Notes: generated by a model from the sequence alone, not told the origin. Shown: positions 20,606 to 29,182, counted from the stretch's first letter. The stretch is 64,000 nucleotides of DNA from Phaeacidiphilus oryzae TH49 (GCF_000744815.1 NZ_JQMQ01000004.1:558001-622000), one strand, 5' to 3'. Numbers and translations: made by a program.

Positions 20606-21597
20606 TTCCGGTCCTCCCCTCGGTTGCTCCAGCGTGTCACCGCGTACGACAGGACGCAGCTGACGACCAGCAGGATGACCGCCGCGGCCGAGGAGAGCCC
20701 GTAGTTCTGCCGGTCGAAGGCGGCGTCGTAGATGTACATGTTGGGGGTGTAGCGGGAGGAGACCAGCGCGTCGGTCTGGTTGAAGAGGGTCGGCTCGGTG
20801 TACAGCTGCAGGGCGGCGATCACGGCGAACATCACCACCAGGACCACCGTGGCCCGCACCATCGGGATCTTGACCCGGAGCGCGGTCCGCCAGGCGCTCG
20901 CGCCGTCCAGCACCGAGGCCTCGATCACCTCGCGGGGGATGGCCTGCAGCGCGGCGTAGAAGATCACCATGTTGTAGCCGAGCCCGTTCCACAGCACGAC
21001 GTTGACGAGGGACGGCAGCACCAGGTGGATGCCGAGGAAGTCGACGCTCAGGCCGGTCCCGCTGAGTGCCCGGACCACCGGGCTGACCCCTGGGGTGTAG
21101 AGGTAGAACCAGATCAGGGCGGCGATGATGCCGGGGACCGCGTGCGGCAGGAAGAGGAAGAGCTGGGCGGTGCGGCGGAGCCGCACCATGCCGGAGTCCA
21201 GCAGCAGGGCGAGCCCCAGCGAGACGATCACCAGCACCGGTACCTCGATCACCAGGAAGAGCCCGATGACGCCGAAGCCGGAGGCGAAGGTGGGGTCGGT
21301 CAGAACGGCCGCGTAACTGCGCAGCCCGGTGAAGACGGTGTGCCCGTTGCCGAAGCCGAGGCCGTGGTGGTCGACGGTGAACAGGCTGAGCACGATCGCG
21401 TAGACCAGCGGCACCAGGAAGACCAGCGCCATCAGGATCCCGAAGGGGCCGATCAGCAGGGCGGCGGCGGTGCGCTGCTGGCGCCTGGTGGTGCGGGCGC
21501 GGCGGCTGCGCCGGCCGCCGTGGGCACCGGCCGCGGCCGTGCCGGTTCTGTCGGGGGGCCGGGCGGCGGCCGCGTCGCTGGAGACCGCTGTGCTCAC
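20602..21597 (-). CDS. Carbohydrate ABC transporter permease (CUT1, MalF type)
   Basis: The 331-residue protein has a long basic N-terminus, six transmembrane segments, and an EAA loop (IEASVLDGASAWRTALRVKIP). GTG 21597 follows GAGGTGA. It belongs to the binding protein-permease-permease-dehydrogenase-DUF2264 operon. No ATPase is encoded nearby. Confidence 0.92.
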   Translation of the reverse strand: MSTAVSSDAAAARPPDRTGTAAAGAHGGRRSRRARTTRRQQRTAAALLIGPFGILMALVFLVPLVYAIVLSLFTVDHHGLGFGNGHTVFTGLRSYAAVLTDPTFASGFGVIGLFLVIEVPVLVIVSLGLALLLDSGMVRLRRTAQLFLFLPHAVPGIIAALIWFYLYTPGVSPVVRALSGTGLSVDFLGIHLVLPSLVNVVLWNGLGYNMVIFYAALQAIPREVIEASVLDGASAWRTALRVKIPMVRATVVLVVMFAVIAALQLYTEPTLFNQTDALVSSRYTPNMYIYDAAFDRQNYGLSSAAAVILLVVSCVLSYAVTRWSNRGEDRK

Positions 21598-21659
21598 GGG
21601 TCACCTCATCTCGTGAGTGGCTGGGTATCGGGAGTCGGGTGTCGGATGTCGGGCGGACT

Positions 21660-21738
21660 GGAGCGGACTGGGGGGAGTGGAGCGGACTGGGGTGGAGTGG
21701 AGCGGACCGGGGGGAGTGGAGCGGGCTCGGGGTGGAGG
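21660..21738. repeat. Minisatellite of about four 19-20-bp units
   Basis: Imperfect tandem units of the form GGAGCGGACTGGGGGGAGT fill the 186-base spacer between the binding-protein stop (21784) and the permease start (21597). In other actinobacterial CUT1 operons this spacer is often short or carries a stem-loop. Confidence 0.85.
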
Positions 21739-21783
21739 GACCGGGGCAGGCCACGGAGGGGGCGGGCGTGGCCGGCGGCCGGG

Positions 21784-23157
21784 CTAGTGGCTGTCGACGG
21801 AGAGGCCGACGCTGGTGAGGTCGGGCAGGGTGGCCGCCTGGCCGGCTCTCAGCGCGGACTCGATGGTGCCGCTGCCGGCCGCGGCCCTGGCCAGGCCGGT
21901 CTGCACCTGGCTGAGGGTGGCGAGCATCCGCGGGCCCCACATCCACTGCGGCCGGACGGTCGCCGCGGACCTCTGGAACTGGGCGTAGATGTCCTGGCCG
22001 CCGAAGTAGGAGTCGTCCATGGCGTGCTGGGCGACCGGCACCAGGGCCGGGACGGCCGGGAAGGCGCTGGACGTGCCACTGGAGAGGCGCGCCTTGAGCG
22101 CGTCCGGGTCGGTGGTCTGCCAGAGGATGAACTCCATGGCCTGCCGGGGGTGCCTGCTGTCCTTGGTGACGGTGAAGGTGGAGCCGCCCTCGGTGCCGTC
22201 GGCGGGGTGCGCCGGGTCCCACTGGGGGAGGGGGGCGACCGCCCACCGGCCCTTCCCGGGCGGGTCGGACTTCATCAGTGCCCCGGCGGCCCAGGCGCCG
22301 TCGATGTAGCCGACGGTGTCCCCGGACTGGATGCCCGCCGTCCACTGCTGGCTGGACTGGCCCTCGACCCGGACCAGGTCCCGATCGAGGAGGCGCTGCC
22401 AGTAGCCGGCGACCCGGCGGGTGGGGGCGTCGTCCATGGAGAGCTGCCAGGTGTCGTGGGCGGTGCCGAACCACTGGGCGCCGGCCTGCCAGGAGAGTCC
22501 GGCGATCTCGCCCATCTGGTTGGGGAAGAAGCTGGCCAGCCGGGCCTTCGGAGCGGCTTTCCGCAACTGCTCGGCGGTCGCCCTGAACCCGGCCCAGGTG
22601 GTGGGCACCGTGAGGTGGTACTTCGCGAAGAGGTCCTTGCGGTAGTAGAAGACCATCGGCTCGATGTCCAGCGGCAGGGAGTAGGTGTGCCCGCCGAAGC
22701 TGGTCAGGTCGAGGGCGGCCGGCTGGAACTTCTCCTTGGTCCCGGCGGGGATCAGCGGGTCCAGATCGCGGGCCACGCCGTCGATGACGTAGCCGGGCAG
22801 TTCGGGGTACTCGATGGTGGCGACGTCGGGGGCGTTGCCGGCCCGGGCGGCGTTGCTGAGCTTGGTGTAGCCGCCGCTGGCGCCGGAGGGGATCTGCTCG
22901 AAGTCGACCTTGACGTCGCTGTGGGTGCGGTTGAACTCGTCCACCACCTGCTGGCTGCCCCGCAGTGCGGACCAGAAGGTGATGTGGACCGGGCCGTGGG
23001 CGCGCACGCTGTCGGCGGCGCCGCCGCAGGCGGTGAGCAGCAGGGCCAGGGCGGCGCCCAGCACGCCCAGCACGCCCAACACGCCCGGCCCCGGGCGCCG
23101 GCGACGCCTCGTCGGCCGGCTTCCGGCCGGTGCCTGTCTCGCCGACCACCGCGGCAT
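21784..23157 (-). CDS. Extracellular sugar-binding lipoprotein (CUT1 family 1)
   Basis: The 457-residue protein has an Arg-rich n-region (TRRRRRP), a hydrophobic core containing VLGVLGVLG (encoded by a 9-bp repeat) and the lipobox LLTAC with Cys44. The mature region begins VHITFWSALRGSQQVVDEFN, typical of family-1 binding proteins. ATG 23157 is preceded by GGGGAGGATCC; an upstream ATG at 23199 is in-frame but lacks a binding site. It captures the substrate for the two permeases encoded downstream. Ligand unknown. Confidence 0.92.
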   Translation of the reverse strand: MPRWSARQAPAGSRPTRRRRRPGPGVLGVLGVLGAALALLLTACGGAADSVRAHGPVHITFWSALRGSQQVVDEFNRTHSDVKVDFEQIPSGASGGYTKLSNAARAGNAPDVATIEYPELPGYVIDGVARDLDPLIPAGTKEKFQPAALDLTSFGGHTYSLPLDIEPMVFYYRKDLFAKYHLTVPTTWAGFRATAEQLRKAAPKARLASFFPNQMGEIAGLSWQAGAQWFGTAHDTWQLSMDDAPTRRVAGYWQRLLDRDLVRVEGQSSQQWTAGIQSGDTVGYIDGAWAAGALMKSDPPGKGRWAVAPLPQWDPAHPADGTEGGSTFTVTKDSRHPRQAMEFILWQTTDPDALKARLSSGTSSAFPAVPALVPVAQHAMDDSYFGGQDIYAQFQRSAATVRPQWMWGPRMLATLSQVQTGLARAAAGSGTIESALRAGQAATLPDLTSVGLSVDSH

Positions 23158-23172
23158 GGATCCTCCCCAGTA

Positions 23173-23184
23173 AGCGTTTTCGCT
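23173..23184. promoter_or_regulatory. Palindrome AGCG-TTTT-CGCT upstream of the binding-protein gene
   Basis: Four-base arms flank a TTTT centre, 15 bases before the binding-protein ATG. It resembles degenerate LacI-family boxes (GAAAACGCTT on the other strand). It is distinct from the 18-bp element listed next. Confidence 0.4.
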
Positions 23185-23246
23185 CGGGCTCGGGAGCATC
23201 CTGTTCGGGTGAGCGATTGCGGGTCAATATTGCGAACGGAGAAAAA

Positions 23247-23264
23247 TCAAACGGTCAAACGATC
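23247..23264. promoter_or_regulatory. Operator-like element A of the DeoR/LacI hybrid regulator
   Basis: The 18-mer TCAAACGGTCAAACGATC contains two CAAACG direct repeats nine bases apart. It overlaps the stop codon of the regulator gene and lies about 90 bases before the binding-protein gene. The same 18-mer with two changes occurs at 24495-24512 (opposite strand), upstream of the regulator start. Confidence 0.65.
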
Positions 23265-24441
23265 AGCGAGTCGGAGCGGGCGCGGTCGACTCCCGGAGCA
23301 CCAGGGAGGGCAGCAGTTCGGTGTGCCGGGCCGGCTCGGGGCGCGCCCCCGCGGCGGCCGCGGCGGCCCGGCGGATCAGCAACTCCGCCGCCACCCGGCC
23401 GAGTTCGGCCTTGGGCGGGGCGACCGCGGTGAGCGGGAGAGGGCCCAGGTCGGCGACGACGTCGTCGTAGGTCACCACCGAGCAGTCCCGGGGGACGTCG
23501 ATCCCGGCCTCCTGGAGCTGCGGCAGCAGCATCAGGGCGTCCGAGTCGTTGTGGATCAGTACGGCGGTGGCGCCCGACTCGCGCACCACCCGCGCCAGAT
23601 CGACCCGGCGCCCGCCGGCCGGGGCGGTTGGGGCTTCCGGTCCTGACGGTCCGGGGACGCTGGAGATCACCTGGCAGCCGTCGGCGAGGCCCAGGCGGAT
23701 CGTCGACTCGGTGAAGGCCGAGCGGATGTAGCGGGCCGAAGGGGAGTCGTCCCGGGCGGCCAGCACGATCCGCCGATGGCCGAGCATCAGCAGGTGGTCC
23801 AGGGCGAGTTGGACGCCGTAGCCGTGGTCCGAGCGCACCGAGTCCAGGGCGTAGAGCGGGCTCCAGCGCTCCGGTCGGCGTTCCACCAGCACGGTCGGGA
23901 CGTCCAGCTCGGCGTGCCAGGCGGGGGCCTTGTCCGAGACGGCCTCGGCCGGGGTGCGCCAGTGCGGCGTCAGCAGCAGCCCGCGCGGGCCCGCGGCCAG
24001 GGCCTGGCGGACCGCGGCCTGCTCCGCCGCCTGCTCGGCACCGGCCTCGTCGGACACCAGGTGAAGTCGCAGGCGCAGCCCGGCCTCGGCGGCGGTCCGG
24101 CGGGCACCCTGCACGGTGGCGGTGAGGTAGCGGTGGTTCTCCGGGATCACCATCGCCAGGACCCCCTCGGCGTGGGCGTCGGGCGCCGAGGCGGAGCCGG
24201 GGCCCGTCCGTCGTCCCGGGACCGGCCTCGGCTCCGGCTCCGGTTCCGGCACGCACTCCAGCGAGTGGACGACGCCGTGGCCCCGGCGCAGCCGGCCGGA
24301 GGTGGCCAGTTCCTCGGCGTCCCGGCGGACGGTGACCACGGAGACGCCCAACTCCTCGGCCAGGTCCGCGATCCGGGCCGTACCGCGGGACCGCACCGCG
24401 GCCAGCACCCGCTCCTGCCGCTTGGCCACGGGCTCTCTCAT
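23263..24441 (-). CDS. Hybrid regulator: DeoR-type HTH plus LacI-type sugar sensor
   Basis: The 392-residue protein starts with a DeoR winged helix (RQERVLAAVRSRGTARIADL, then VSVVTVRRDAEEL). After a Pro/Gly-rich linker comes a LacI/GalR periplasmic-binding-like sensor (from about residue 90; LDHLLMLGHRRIVLAARDDS; CSVVTYDDVVADLGPLPLTAV near the C-terminus). The ATG at 24441 is preferred; the open frame extends to 24639 but covers the operator. It is encoded immediately upstream of the second ABC operon on the same strand and probably represses it and itself through the paired 18-bp elements. Confidence 0.9.
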   Translation of the reverse strand: MREPVAKRQERVLAAVRSRGTARIADLAEELGVSVVTVRRDAEELATSGRLRRGHGVVHSLECVPEPEPEPRPVPGRRTGPGSASAPDAHAEGVLAMVIPENHRYLTATVQGARRTAAEAGLRLRLHLVSDEAGAEQAAEQAAVRQALAAGPRGLLLTPHWRTPAEAVSDKAPAWHAELDVPTVLVERRPERWSPLYALDSVRSDHGYGVQLALDHLLMLGHRRIVLAARDDSPSARYIRSAFTESTIRLGLADGCQVISSVPGPSGPEAPTAPAGGRRVDLARVVRESGATAVLIHNDSDALMLLPQLQEAGIDVPRDCSVVTYDDVVADLGPLPLTAVAPPKAELGRVAAELLIRRAAAAAAGARPEPARHTELLPSLVLRESTAPAPTR

Positions 24442-24494
24442 CCGCGCCGACCATCCCTTCGTGTGCGAGCGACGACGAAGCGAAAGGATAGTCG

Positions 24495-24512
24495 GATCGT
24501 TTGCTCGTTTGA
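24495..24512. promoter_or_regulatory. Operator-like element B, upstream of the hybrid regulator
   Basis: On the minus strand this reads TCAAACGAGCAAACGATC, 16 of 18 bases identical to element A. It lies 54 bases before the regulator ATG, suiting autoregulation. Confidence 0.65.
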
Positions 24513-24552
24513 ACGCCACAGAGCGAACGGCATCCCGGGGTATTCGAACACA

Positions 24553-24590
24553 GCGAAGGCCCGTCGCACGGGGAATCGACGGGCCTTCGC
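24553..24590. terminator. Stem-loop terminator, 14-bp arms
   Basis: GCGAAGGCCCGTCG pairs perfectly with CGACGGGCCTTCGC across a 10-base loop. It lies between the regulator promoter and the minus-strand membrane-protein gene ending at 24835. The adjoining 24591-24834 holds no credible gene. Confidence 0.75.
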
Positions 24591-24834
24591 CGCCGATGCT
24601 AGCCCAAGGCGCCTTCGCCGGAGGCCGGAAACGCGCCAATCTCCTTACTCAGTGCGGTAATTGACGCCCCGTCGGGCGCGTGGGGCTGGTGGGGTGTGTC
24701 GGGGCGTGCGAGCCCGAGGAGGCGCGTGCGACGGCTCATGCGAGCGCACGGCGGCGCGCGTACCAAGCGGTGCTACCCCTCACCAGCGCACCCGCTCACC
24801 ACCGCCAGCCGCTCGCCGGAACGACCACGACCGC

Positions 24835-25203
24835 CTACCGTCCCGGGTGGAACCGTCCGGCCTCGGAGCCCTCGCCGACCACCGCTCCGCTGGGTATCTC
24901 CTCGGCGCCGGCCGCGCCACCCTCCGACCGCTGGGCGTCCGACATCAGGCGCCAGTCCTCCCGCAGCCGGACACGCCGCCGCCGGGCCCGGATCCGCCGG
25001 GCGGAGAGCCCCAGGCTGAGCAGCAGCAGCGCCCCGGCCACCAGCGCGGGCCAGGCCGCACCGCCGTGCCGCCCGCGCAGCACCGCATCGACCAGCAGGG
25101 CGAGCCAGAGCAGCGGCAGCGCGTAGACCACCCAGGCGTCCAGTCGGCTGCCCAGCCGCTGCGCCCGCTCGGTCACGGCGGTTCGGGGCGGGGGATTCTC
25201 CAT
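24835..25203 (-). CDS. Small two-helix membrane protein, unknown function
   Basis: The 122-residue protein has two adjacent transmembrane segments (WVVYALPLLWLALLVDAVL and WPALVAGALLLLSLGLSA), a strongly basic stretch after the second (RRIRARRRRVRL) and a hydrophilic tail. ATG 25203 is taken over an in-frame TTG two codons earlier; no clear ribosome-binding site is seen, so the message may be leaderless. It resembles generic actinobacterial membrane proteins of unknown role. Confidence 0.7.
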   Translation of the reverse strand: MENPPPRTAVTERAQRLGSRLDAWVVYALPLLWLALLVDAVLRGRHGGAAWPALVAGALLLLSLGLSARRIRARRRRVRLREDWRLMSDAQRSEGGAAGAEEIPSGAVVGEGSEAGRFHPGR

Positions 25204-25343
25204 GGTCAAAGGATAGACACCGGCACTGACAGCCTCTTCGGAAACCCTGTGGCCCGCGCCCCCCCCGACGCAGTAGCCTCCCAGACTCCGGCACCGGCTT
25301 CGGCACCTCGGAGCCGCCCCACCCGGTGAAAAGAGGGCTCCCC

Positions 25344-25985
25344 ATGGCCGACCCCGAGCTTCCGCCCCGCCTGGTCCCGCTGCTCGAACAGTACGACTTC
25401 GCCCGCGAGCGCCTGGTTCGCCGGCTCGCCGGACCCACCGTGGACAGCGGGAACGGCGTCCCGGTGGCCGTCCCGCCGATCACCGACGAGGAGTACCTCT
25501 GGGAGCCCGTCCCCGACTGCCTCAGCCTCCGCCGCAGGGCGAGCGGACCGGGTGCCGCGGCCACCGGCCTGGTCGGCGCCGGGGTGTGGGGCCGGGACAC
25601 CGCGCCCCCGGACCCGGCCGGCGCGCCCCCGTTCACCACCATCGCCTGGCGGCTCGCCCATCTCTCCGAGATGCTCGCCGTCCGCGCCGACCACACCGCC
25701 GGCAGCCGGACGGCCACCCGCGACGACTACACCTTCCACGGTGACGCGGCCGGCGGGCTGGCCGCCTTCGACGCCGCCTCGGCCGCCTGGCGCCGGGCCC
25801 TGCTCGCCGTGGACGAGAAGAGCCTGGACACCATCGGGGTGAGCAGCTACCCCTACGGCAGCGATCCTGAGGACCCCTTCCTGACCATCGTCTGGTGGGT
25901 CAATCAGGAACTCCTCCACCATGCCGCCGAGATCGCCCTGCTCAGGGACCTCTACCGGGCGCTCAGCGCTGCCAGGCGATCTTGA
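25344..25985 (+). CDS. DinB-superfamily protein
   Basis: The 213-residue protein has the DinB four-helix pattern with three spaced histidines that could bind metal: WRLAHLSEM, a middle YTFHGD and LLHHAAEIALLRDLYR near the C-terminus. Such proteins include mycothiol- or bacillithiol-dependent transferases. ATG 25344 (AGAGGG upstream) is preferred to GTG 25326. The 3' end overlaps that of the convergent fucosidase gene by 23 bases. Confidence 0.85.
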   Translation: MADPELPPRLVPLLEQYDFARERLVRRLAGPTVDSGNGVPVAVPPITDEEYLWEPVPDCLSLRRRASGPGAAATGLVGAGVWGRDTAPPDPAGAPPFTTIAWRLAHLSEMLAVRADHTAGSRTATRDDYTFHGDAAGGLAAFDAASAAWRRALLAVDEKSLDTIGVSSYPYGSDPEDPFLTIVWWVNQELLHHAAEIALLRDLYRALSAARRS

Positions 25986-28362
25986 ACACCCAGGCGTACC
26001 GGCCGGTGGCCCGCGCCGCCTTGGGCACCTGGACGGTGAGCGATCCCGCCGAGTCCACCGACCAGTCCAGCGGCCGGTCACCGTAGCCGAGGAGGGTGAC
26101 CCGGTCGCCGGACCGGATCGGCACCGGTGCCTCCACCACCAGCGTGCTGCCCGGCCGCTCGAAGGAGTGAATGTAGAAGGCCGGGTCCTCGGCGGTCTGC
26201 CGGACGGTGAACCGCAGGGCGTCGCCCAGCTGCGCCATCCGCGTCCAGTACGTGGTGCCGTGGATCGCCTCCCCGTTGACCGCCAGCCAGGCGCCGGTCT
26301 CGCGCAGCCGCTGCTGCATCACGTCCGCGATGGTGCCGTCCGCCCGCGGGCCGATGTCCAGCAGGAAGTTGCCGTTCTTGCTGACGATGTCGACCAGCGT
26401 CTGCACCACCGCCTCGGCCGTCATGTAGGAGGCGTCCGGGGTGGCCGAGTTGTACCCGTAGGAGAACGGGTCCAGACCCCGGCTCGCCTCCCACTTGGCC
26501 ACCACCGTGTTTCCGTAGGTGGTGTACTCGGGGGTGGTGAAGTCGTGGTCGGGAATGCCGCCGCGGTTGTTGTAGGTGACGTCTTTCGGGCGGGCCCTGT
26601 TCCTGGCCCGGTTGAGGAACTCGGCCATGGTGTTCCGGCTGTCGTTCACGCCGCCGATGTCGAACCAGATGACGTCCGGGTCGTATCCCTCGACGAGTTC
26701 CTCGACCTGCTTGGTCTGGTAGTCCGCGACGTAGTCCTTGCCGGCGGTGTATCCGGTGTACGGGACCGGATCCAGGGTGTAGGGATTGCGCGGCGCGTGG
26801 CCCATCCACGGATTGTCGGGGTTGAACCACTCCGGCAGCGAGTAGTACAGCCCGTTGCGCAGTTGCGGGGTGTACTCCCGGGAGGCGTCGAAGAGCGCCC
26901 GGATCAGGTCGCGCTTGGGTCCGAGCTGTACCGCGTTCCGCCCCGTCACCTTGGAATCCCAGAGCGCGAATCCCTCGTGGTGCTTGGAGGTCAGCACGTA
27001 GTATCCGGCGCCGGATTCGGCGATCAGCCGTACCCAGGCGCGCGGGTCGAACTTCGCCGCGGTGAAGCGCGGAATGAAGTCGTCATAGGCGAAGTCCTGG
27101 CCGTAGGTCTTCGCGTGGTAGGCGTAGGTCGGGTCGTTCGGGTCCTGCATGTGGTCCCAGTACCACTCGGCGTACTCCTTGCCGACCGGGCCCCAGGCGG
27201 GCACCGAGTAGACGCCCCAGTGGATGAAGATGCCGAACTTGGCGTCGTCGAACCAGTACGGCGCCTGGTGGGTGGTGAGCGAGGCGTCGGTGGGCTGGTA
27301 CTCCGGCACGCCGAGGATCAGGCCGGTCGAGCGCGAGGCGAGCCGGCCGGCGCGGCCCGAGTCGACCTCCACGGTGCCGGTCGCCTGGGTGCCGGCCGCG
27401 GTGCCGGCCCGGTTGGCGATGCCGATCCGGACCCGGGCCTCCTCGCCGGGCGCGAGGGTGGATATCCGCGCCGGCACGGTGGTGCGCGCCCCGTCGGTCT
27501 CGACCGTGACCAGCACCTGGTCGGCCGGGGTGAGCCAGACCGTGCCCGCGTTCACCACGGTCGCCTCCACGGTCTGCGGAGCGGTGGCGTTCCAGCCGTC
27601 CCCGAGGAGGCTGGTGGTGGAGGCGGCGGACCTGATCAGCACGGCGCGGCCCTGCGCCACCGGCTGCAGGCTCAGCGCGAAGACGTGAAGGCTGGTCACC
27701 CCGGCCGCCGGGGCCGCGGTGCTGGGCAGGGTGAGGGCGACGGCCTCCCGCCCGGAGTCGAAGTACACCTCCACCGCGGAGACGGCCACCGGGTGCTGGT
27801 CCTGGCTGCCGTCCGGCTTGTAGCGGAAGGGGGCGGTGAGCGCGCCCGAGCCGGAGGAGTACCAGTCCGGGGCGGTGAGCGGGGCCTGGCTGGTGCCGCC
27901 GTCCGCGTAGTGGACGGTGACGGTGCCGGAGGCGTCGCCGTAGCTGCCGGCGACCAGGAAGAGGCCGCTGAGGTAACGGCCCTGGGGGAGGGACAGCTGC
28001 TGGCCGAGCGCCACCACGTTGTTGTCCCCGCCCGGCGCGCCGAGGACATACGGCACGCCGTCGACGGTGGTGGCCCCGGCGGGCAGGTACTCGCCGGGGA
28101 AGGAGTAGCCCGAGCCGTCGAAGTCCGCCCCGCCCACGGTGGCGGTCTCGATGCCGTTGTTGTCGAAGTACGCGTCCAGGGCGACCGGGACGGGGTCGGG
28201 GACGGTCGTCGCCGTGGCGGTCGAGTCGGCGCCCGCGGCGGCGCCCGTCGCGGCGTACGCCCCCGAGGGGCGAGGGGAGACGGTGGCGGAGAGGGCCAGC
28301 GGTGCGAGGGCGGCTCCGGCCGCCAGGCCCAGCACATGCCGTCTGGGCAGGGACGACGTCAT
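25963..28362 (-). CDS. Secreted GH29 alpha-L-fucosidase with N-terminal accessory domains
   Basis: The 799-residue protein has a Tat signal (LPRRHVLGLAAG, cleavage near residue 37). A beta-sandwich region (about 45-220) follows that begins ALDAYFDNNGIETATVGGAD, then an immunoglobulin-like segment (about 225-310). The GH29 barrel includes FDDAKFGIFIHWGVYSVPAW, SKHHEGFALWDSKV and the nucleophile Asp in DVIWFDIGG. A small C-terminal beta domain ends the protein. GGAGG lies 8 bases before ATG 28362. It would release fucose outside the cell, complementing the cytoplasmic GH29 of region 1. A 9-bp inverted repeat lies 30 bases upstream. Confidence 0.92.
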   Translation of the reverse strand: MTSSLPRRHVLGLAAGAALAPLALSATVSPRPSGAYAATGAAAGADSTATATTVPDPVPVALDAYFDNNGIETATVGGADFDGSGYSFPGEYLPAGATTVDGVPYVLGAPGGDNNVVALGQQLSLPQGRYLSGLFLVAGSYGDASGTVTVHYADGGTSQAPLTAPDWYSSGSGALTAPFRYKPDGSQDQHPVAVSAVEVYFDSGREAVALTLPSTAAPAAGVTSLHVFALSLQPVAQGRAVLIRSAASTTSLLGDGWNATAPQTVEATVVNAGTVWLTPADQVLVTVETDGARTTVPARISTLAPGEEARVRIGIANRAGTAAGTQATGTVEVDSGRAGRLASRSTGLILGVPEYQPTDASLTTHQAPYWFDDAKFGIFIHWGVYSVPAWGPVGKEYAEWYWDHMQDPNDPTYAYHAKTYGQDFAYDDFIPRFTAAKFDPRAWVRLIAESGAGYYVLTSKHHEGFALWDSKVTGRNAVQLGPKRDLIRALFDASREYTPQLRNGLYYSLPEWFNPDNPWMGHAPRNPYTLDPVPYTGYTAGKDYVADYQTKQVEELVEGYDPDVIWFDIGGVNDSRNTMAEFLNRARNRARPKDVTYNNRGGIPDHDFTTPEYTTYGNTVVAKWEASRGLDPFSYGYNSATPDASYMTAEAVVQTLVDIVSKNGNFLLDIGPRADGTIADVMQQRLRETGAWLAVNGEAIHGTTYWTRMAQLGDALRFTVRQTAEDPAFYIHSFERPGSTLVVEAPVPIRSGDRVTLLGYGDRPLDWSVDSAGSLTVQVPKAARATGRYAWVFKIAWQR

Positions 28363-28391
28363 CGTACGAACCTCCGGCTATCATCGGATGT

Positions 28392-28422
28392 CTATGCCGA
28401 CGGGGTGGGTCTTTCGGCATAG
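28392..28422. promoter_or_regulatory. Inverted repeat upstream of the secreted fucosidase
   Basis: Perfect arms CTATGCCGA and TCGGCATAG are separated by 13 bases, 30 bases upstream of the fucosidase ATG. Candidate operator or 5'-leader hairpin. The rest of 28423-28605 shows no further gene. Confidence 0.5.
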
Positions 28423-28605
28423 CGAAGCTCTACTGAGGCAGTGAGGGGTCAATCCGAGACGAGAATCATCCGATGGGTTATCGTCGTTATTTGGTGACGG
28501 AGTGTCAAGAGTCCGGGCACGGAGAGAGGTTGGCTGTCCGGCACCGGTAGCGGCGGATACGGACGATTCACGTGAAACGCCCTTAATCCACCACCTGCGG
28601 AGCGT

Positions 28606-29127
28606 CTACTCCAGATCGCCCAATCTGGTCTTCCGGCCTTCCGACGGCCCTACCGACGGCCGCTCCGACGGTGCCGACGGCGTGTCGCCCAGGAGATAGC
28701 GGGCGCCCGCCCCGTGCTCGGCGGCCGCGTCGCCCGGGTTGTAGATCCGGCATTTCCGCAGCGACAGGCATCCGCAGCCGATGCAGCTGCTCAACTGGTC
28801 CCGCAGTCGCCGGAGTTCACCGATCTGCTGGTCGATCCTCGACTGCCAGGCCCGGGCCACCCGGTCCCACTCGCCGGCCGTCGGCGGCCGGCGCTCCGGC
28901 AGCCGCTCCAGCGCCTCGCGCGCCTCCTCCAGCGAGAGCCCCACCCGCTGCGCCGCCCGGACGAACGCCACTCGCCTCAACTCGGCCCGCTGATAGCGGC
29001 GTTGACCACCGGCCGTGCGCTCGGGATGGATCAGTCCGAGCTCCTCGTAGTAGCGCAGCGCGGACGGCGCCAGCCCGCTGCGGGCGGAGAGCTCGCCGAT
29101 GCTCAACCAGTCCTGAAGTGCGGTCAC
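28606..29127 (-). CDS. soxR: SoxR redox-sensing MerR-family regulator
   Basis: The 173-residue protein has a MerR helix-turn-helix (LSIGELSARSGLAPSALRYY), a dimerisation helix, and the [2Fe-2S] cluster motif CIGCGCLSLRKC (C-x2-C-x-C-x5-C). A C-terminal tail of about 40 residues follows, longer than in enterobacterial SoxR, as in Streptomyces. GTG 29127 follows GGGGAGACGCG. In actinobacteria SoxR answers redox-cycling compounds by activating a few genes through SoxR boxes; one such box lies 22 bases upstream, in the spacer to the divergent transketolase genes. Confidence 0.95.
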   Translation of the reverse strand: MTALQDWLSIGELSARSGLAPSALRYYEELGLIHPERTAGGQRRYQRAELRRVAFVRAAQRVGLSLEEAREALERLPERRPPTAGEWDRVARAWQSRIDQQIGELRRLRDQLSSCIGCGCLSLRKCRIYNPGDAAAEHGAGARYLLGDTPSAPSERPSVGPSEGRKTRLGDLE

Positions 29128-29145
29128 CGCGTCTCCCCGGGCTTC

Positions 29146-29176
29146 TTGACTTCAAGTGGGCTTGAGGTTGCAGGCT
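29146..29176 (+). promoter_or_regulatory. SoxR-box promoter of the split transketolase operon
   Basis: A -35 hexamer TTGACT (29146-29151) and a -10-like CAGGCT (29171-29176) are 19 bp apart, the overlong spacing typical of MerR/SoxR-activated promoters. Between them lies the SoxR box ACTTCAAG-TGGG-CTTGAGGT (29149-29168), with one mismatch between arms. The expected transcription start, 7 bases after the -10, coincides with the ATG at 29183, so the message would be leaderless. Confidence 0.8.
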
Positions 29177-29182
29177 CATCCT

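Noticed and set aside
19697..23227. 1176-codon minus-strand frame suggesting a giant fusion
   Set aside because: Only the last 302 residues are a real permease; the rest reads other-frame shadows of the second permease and the binding protein.
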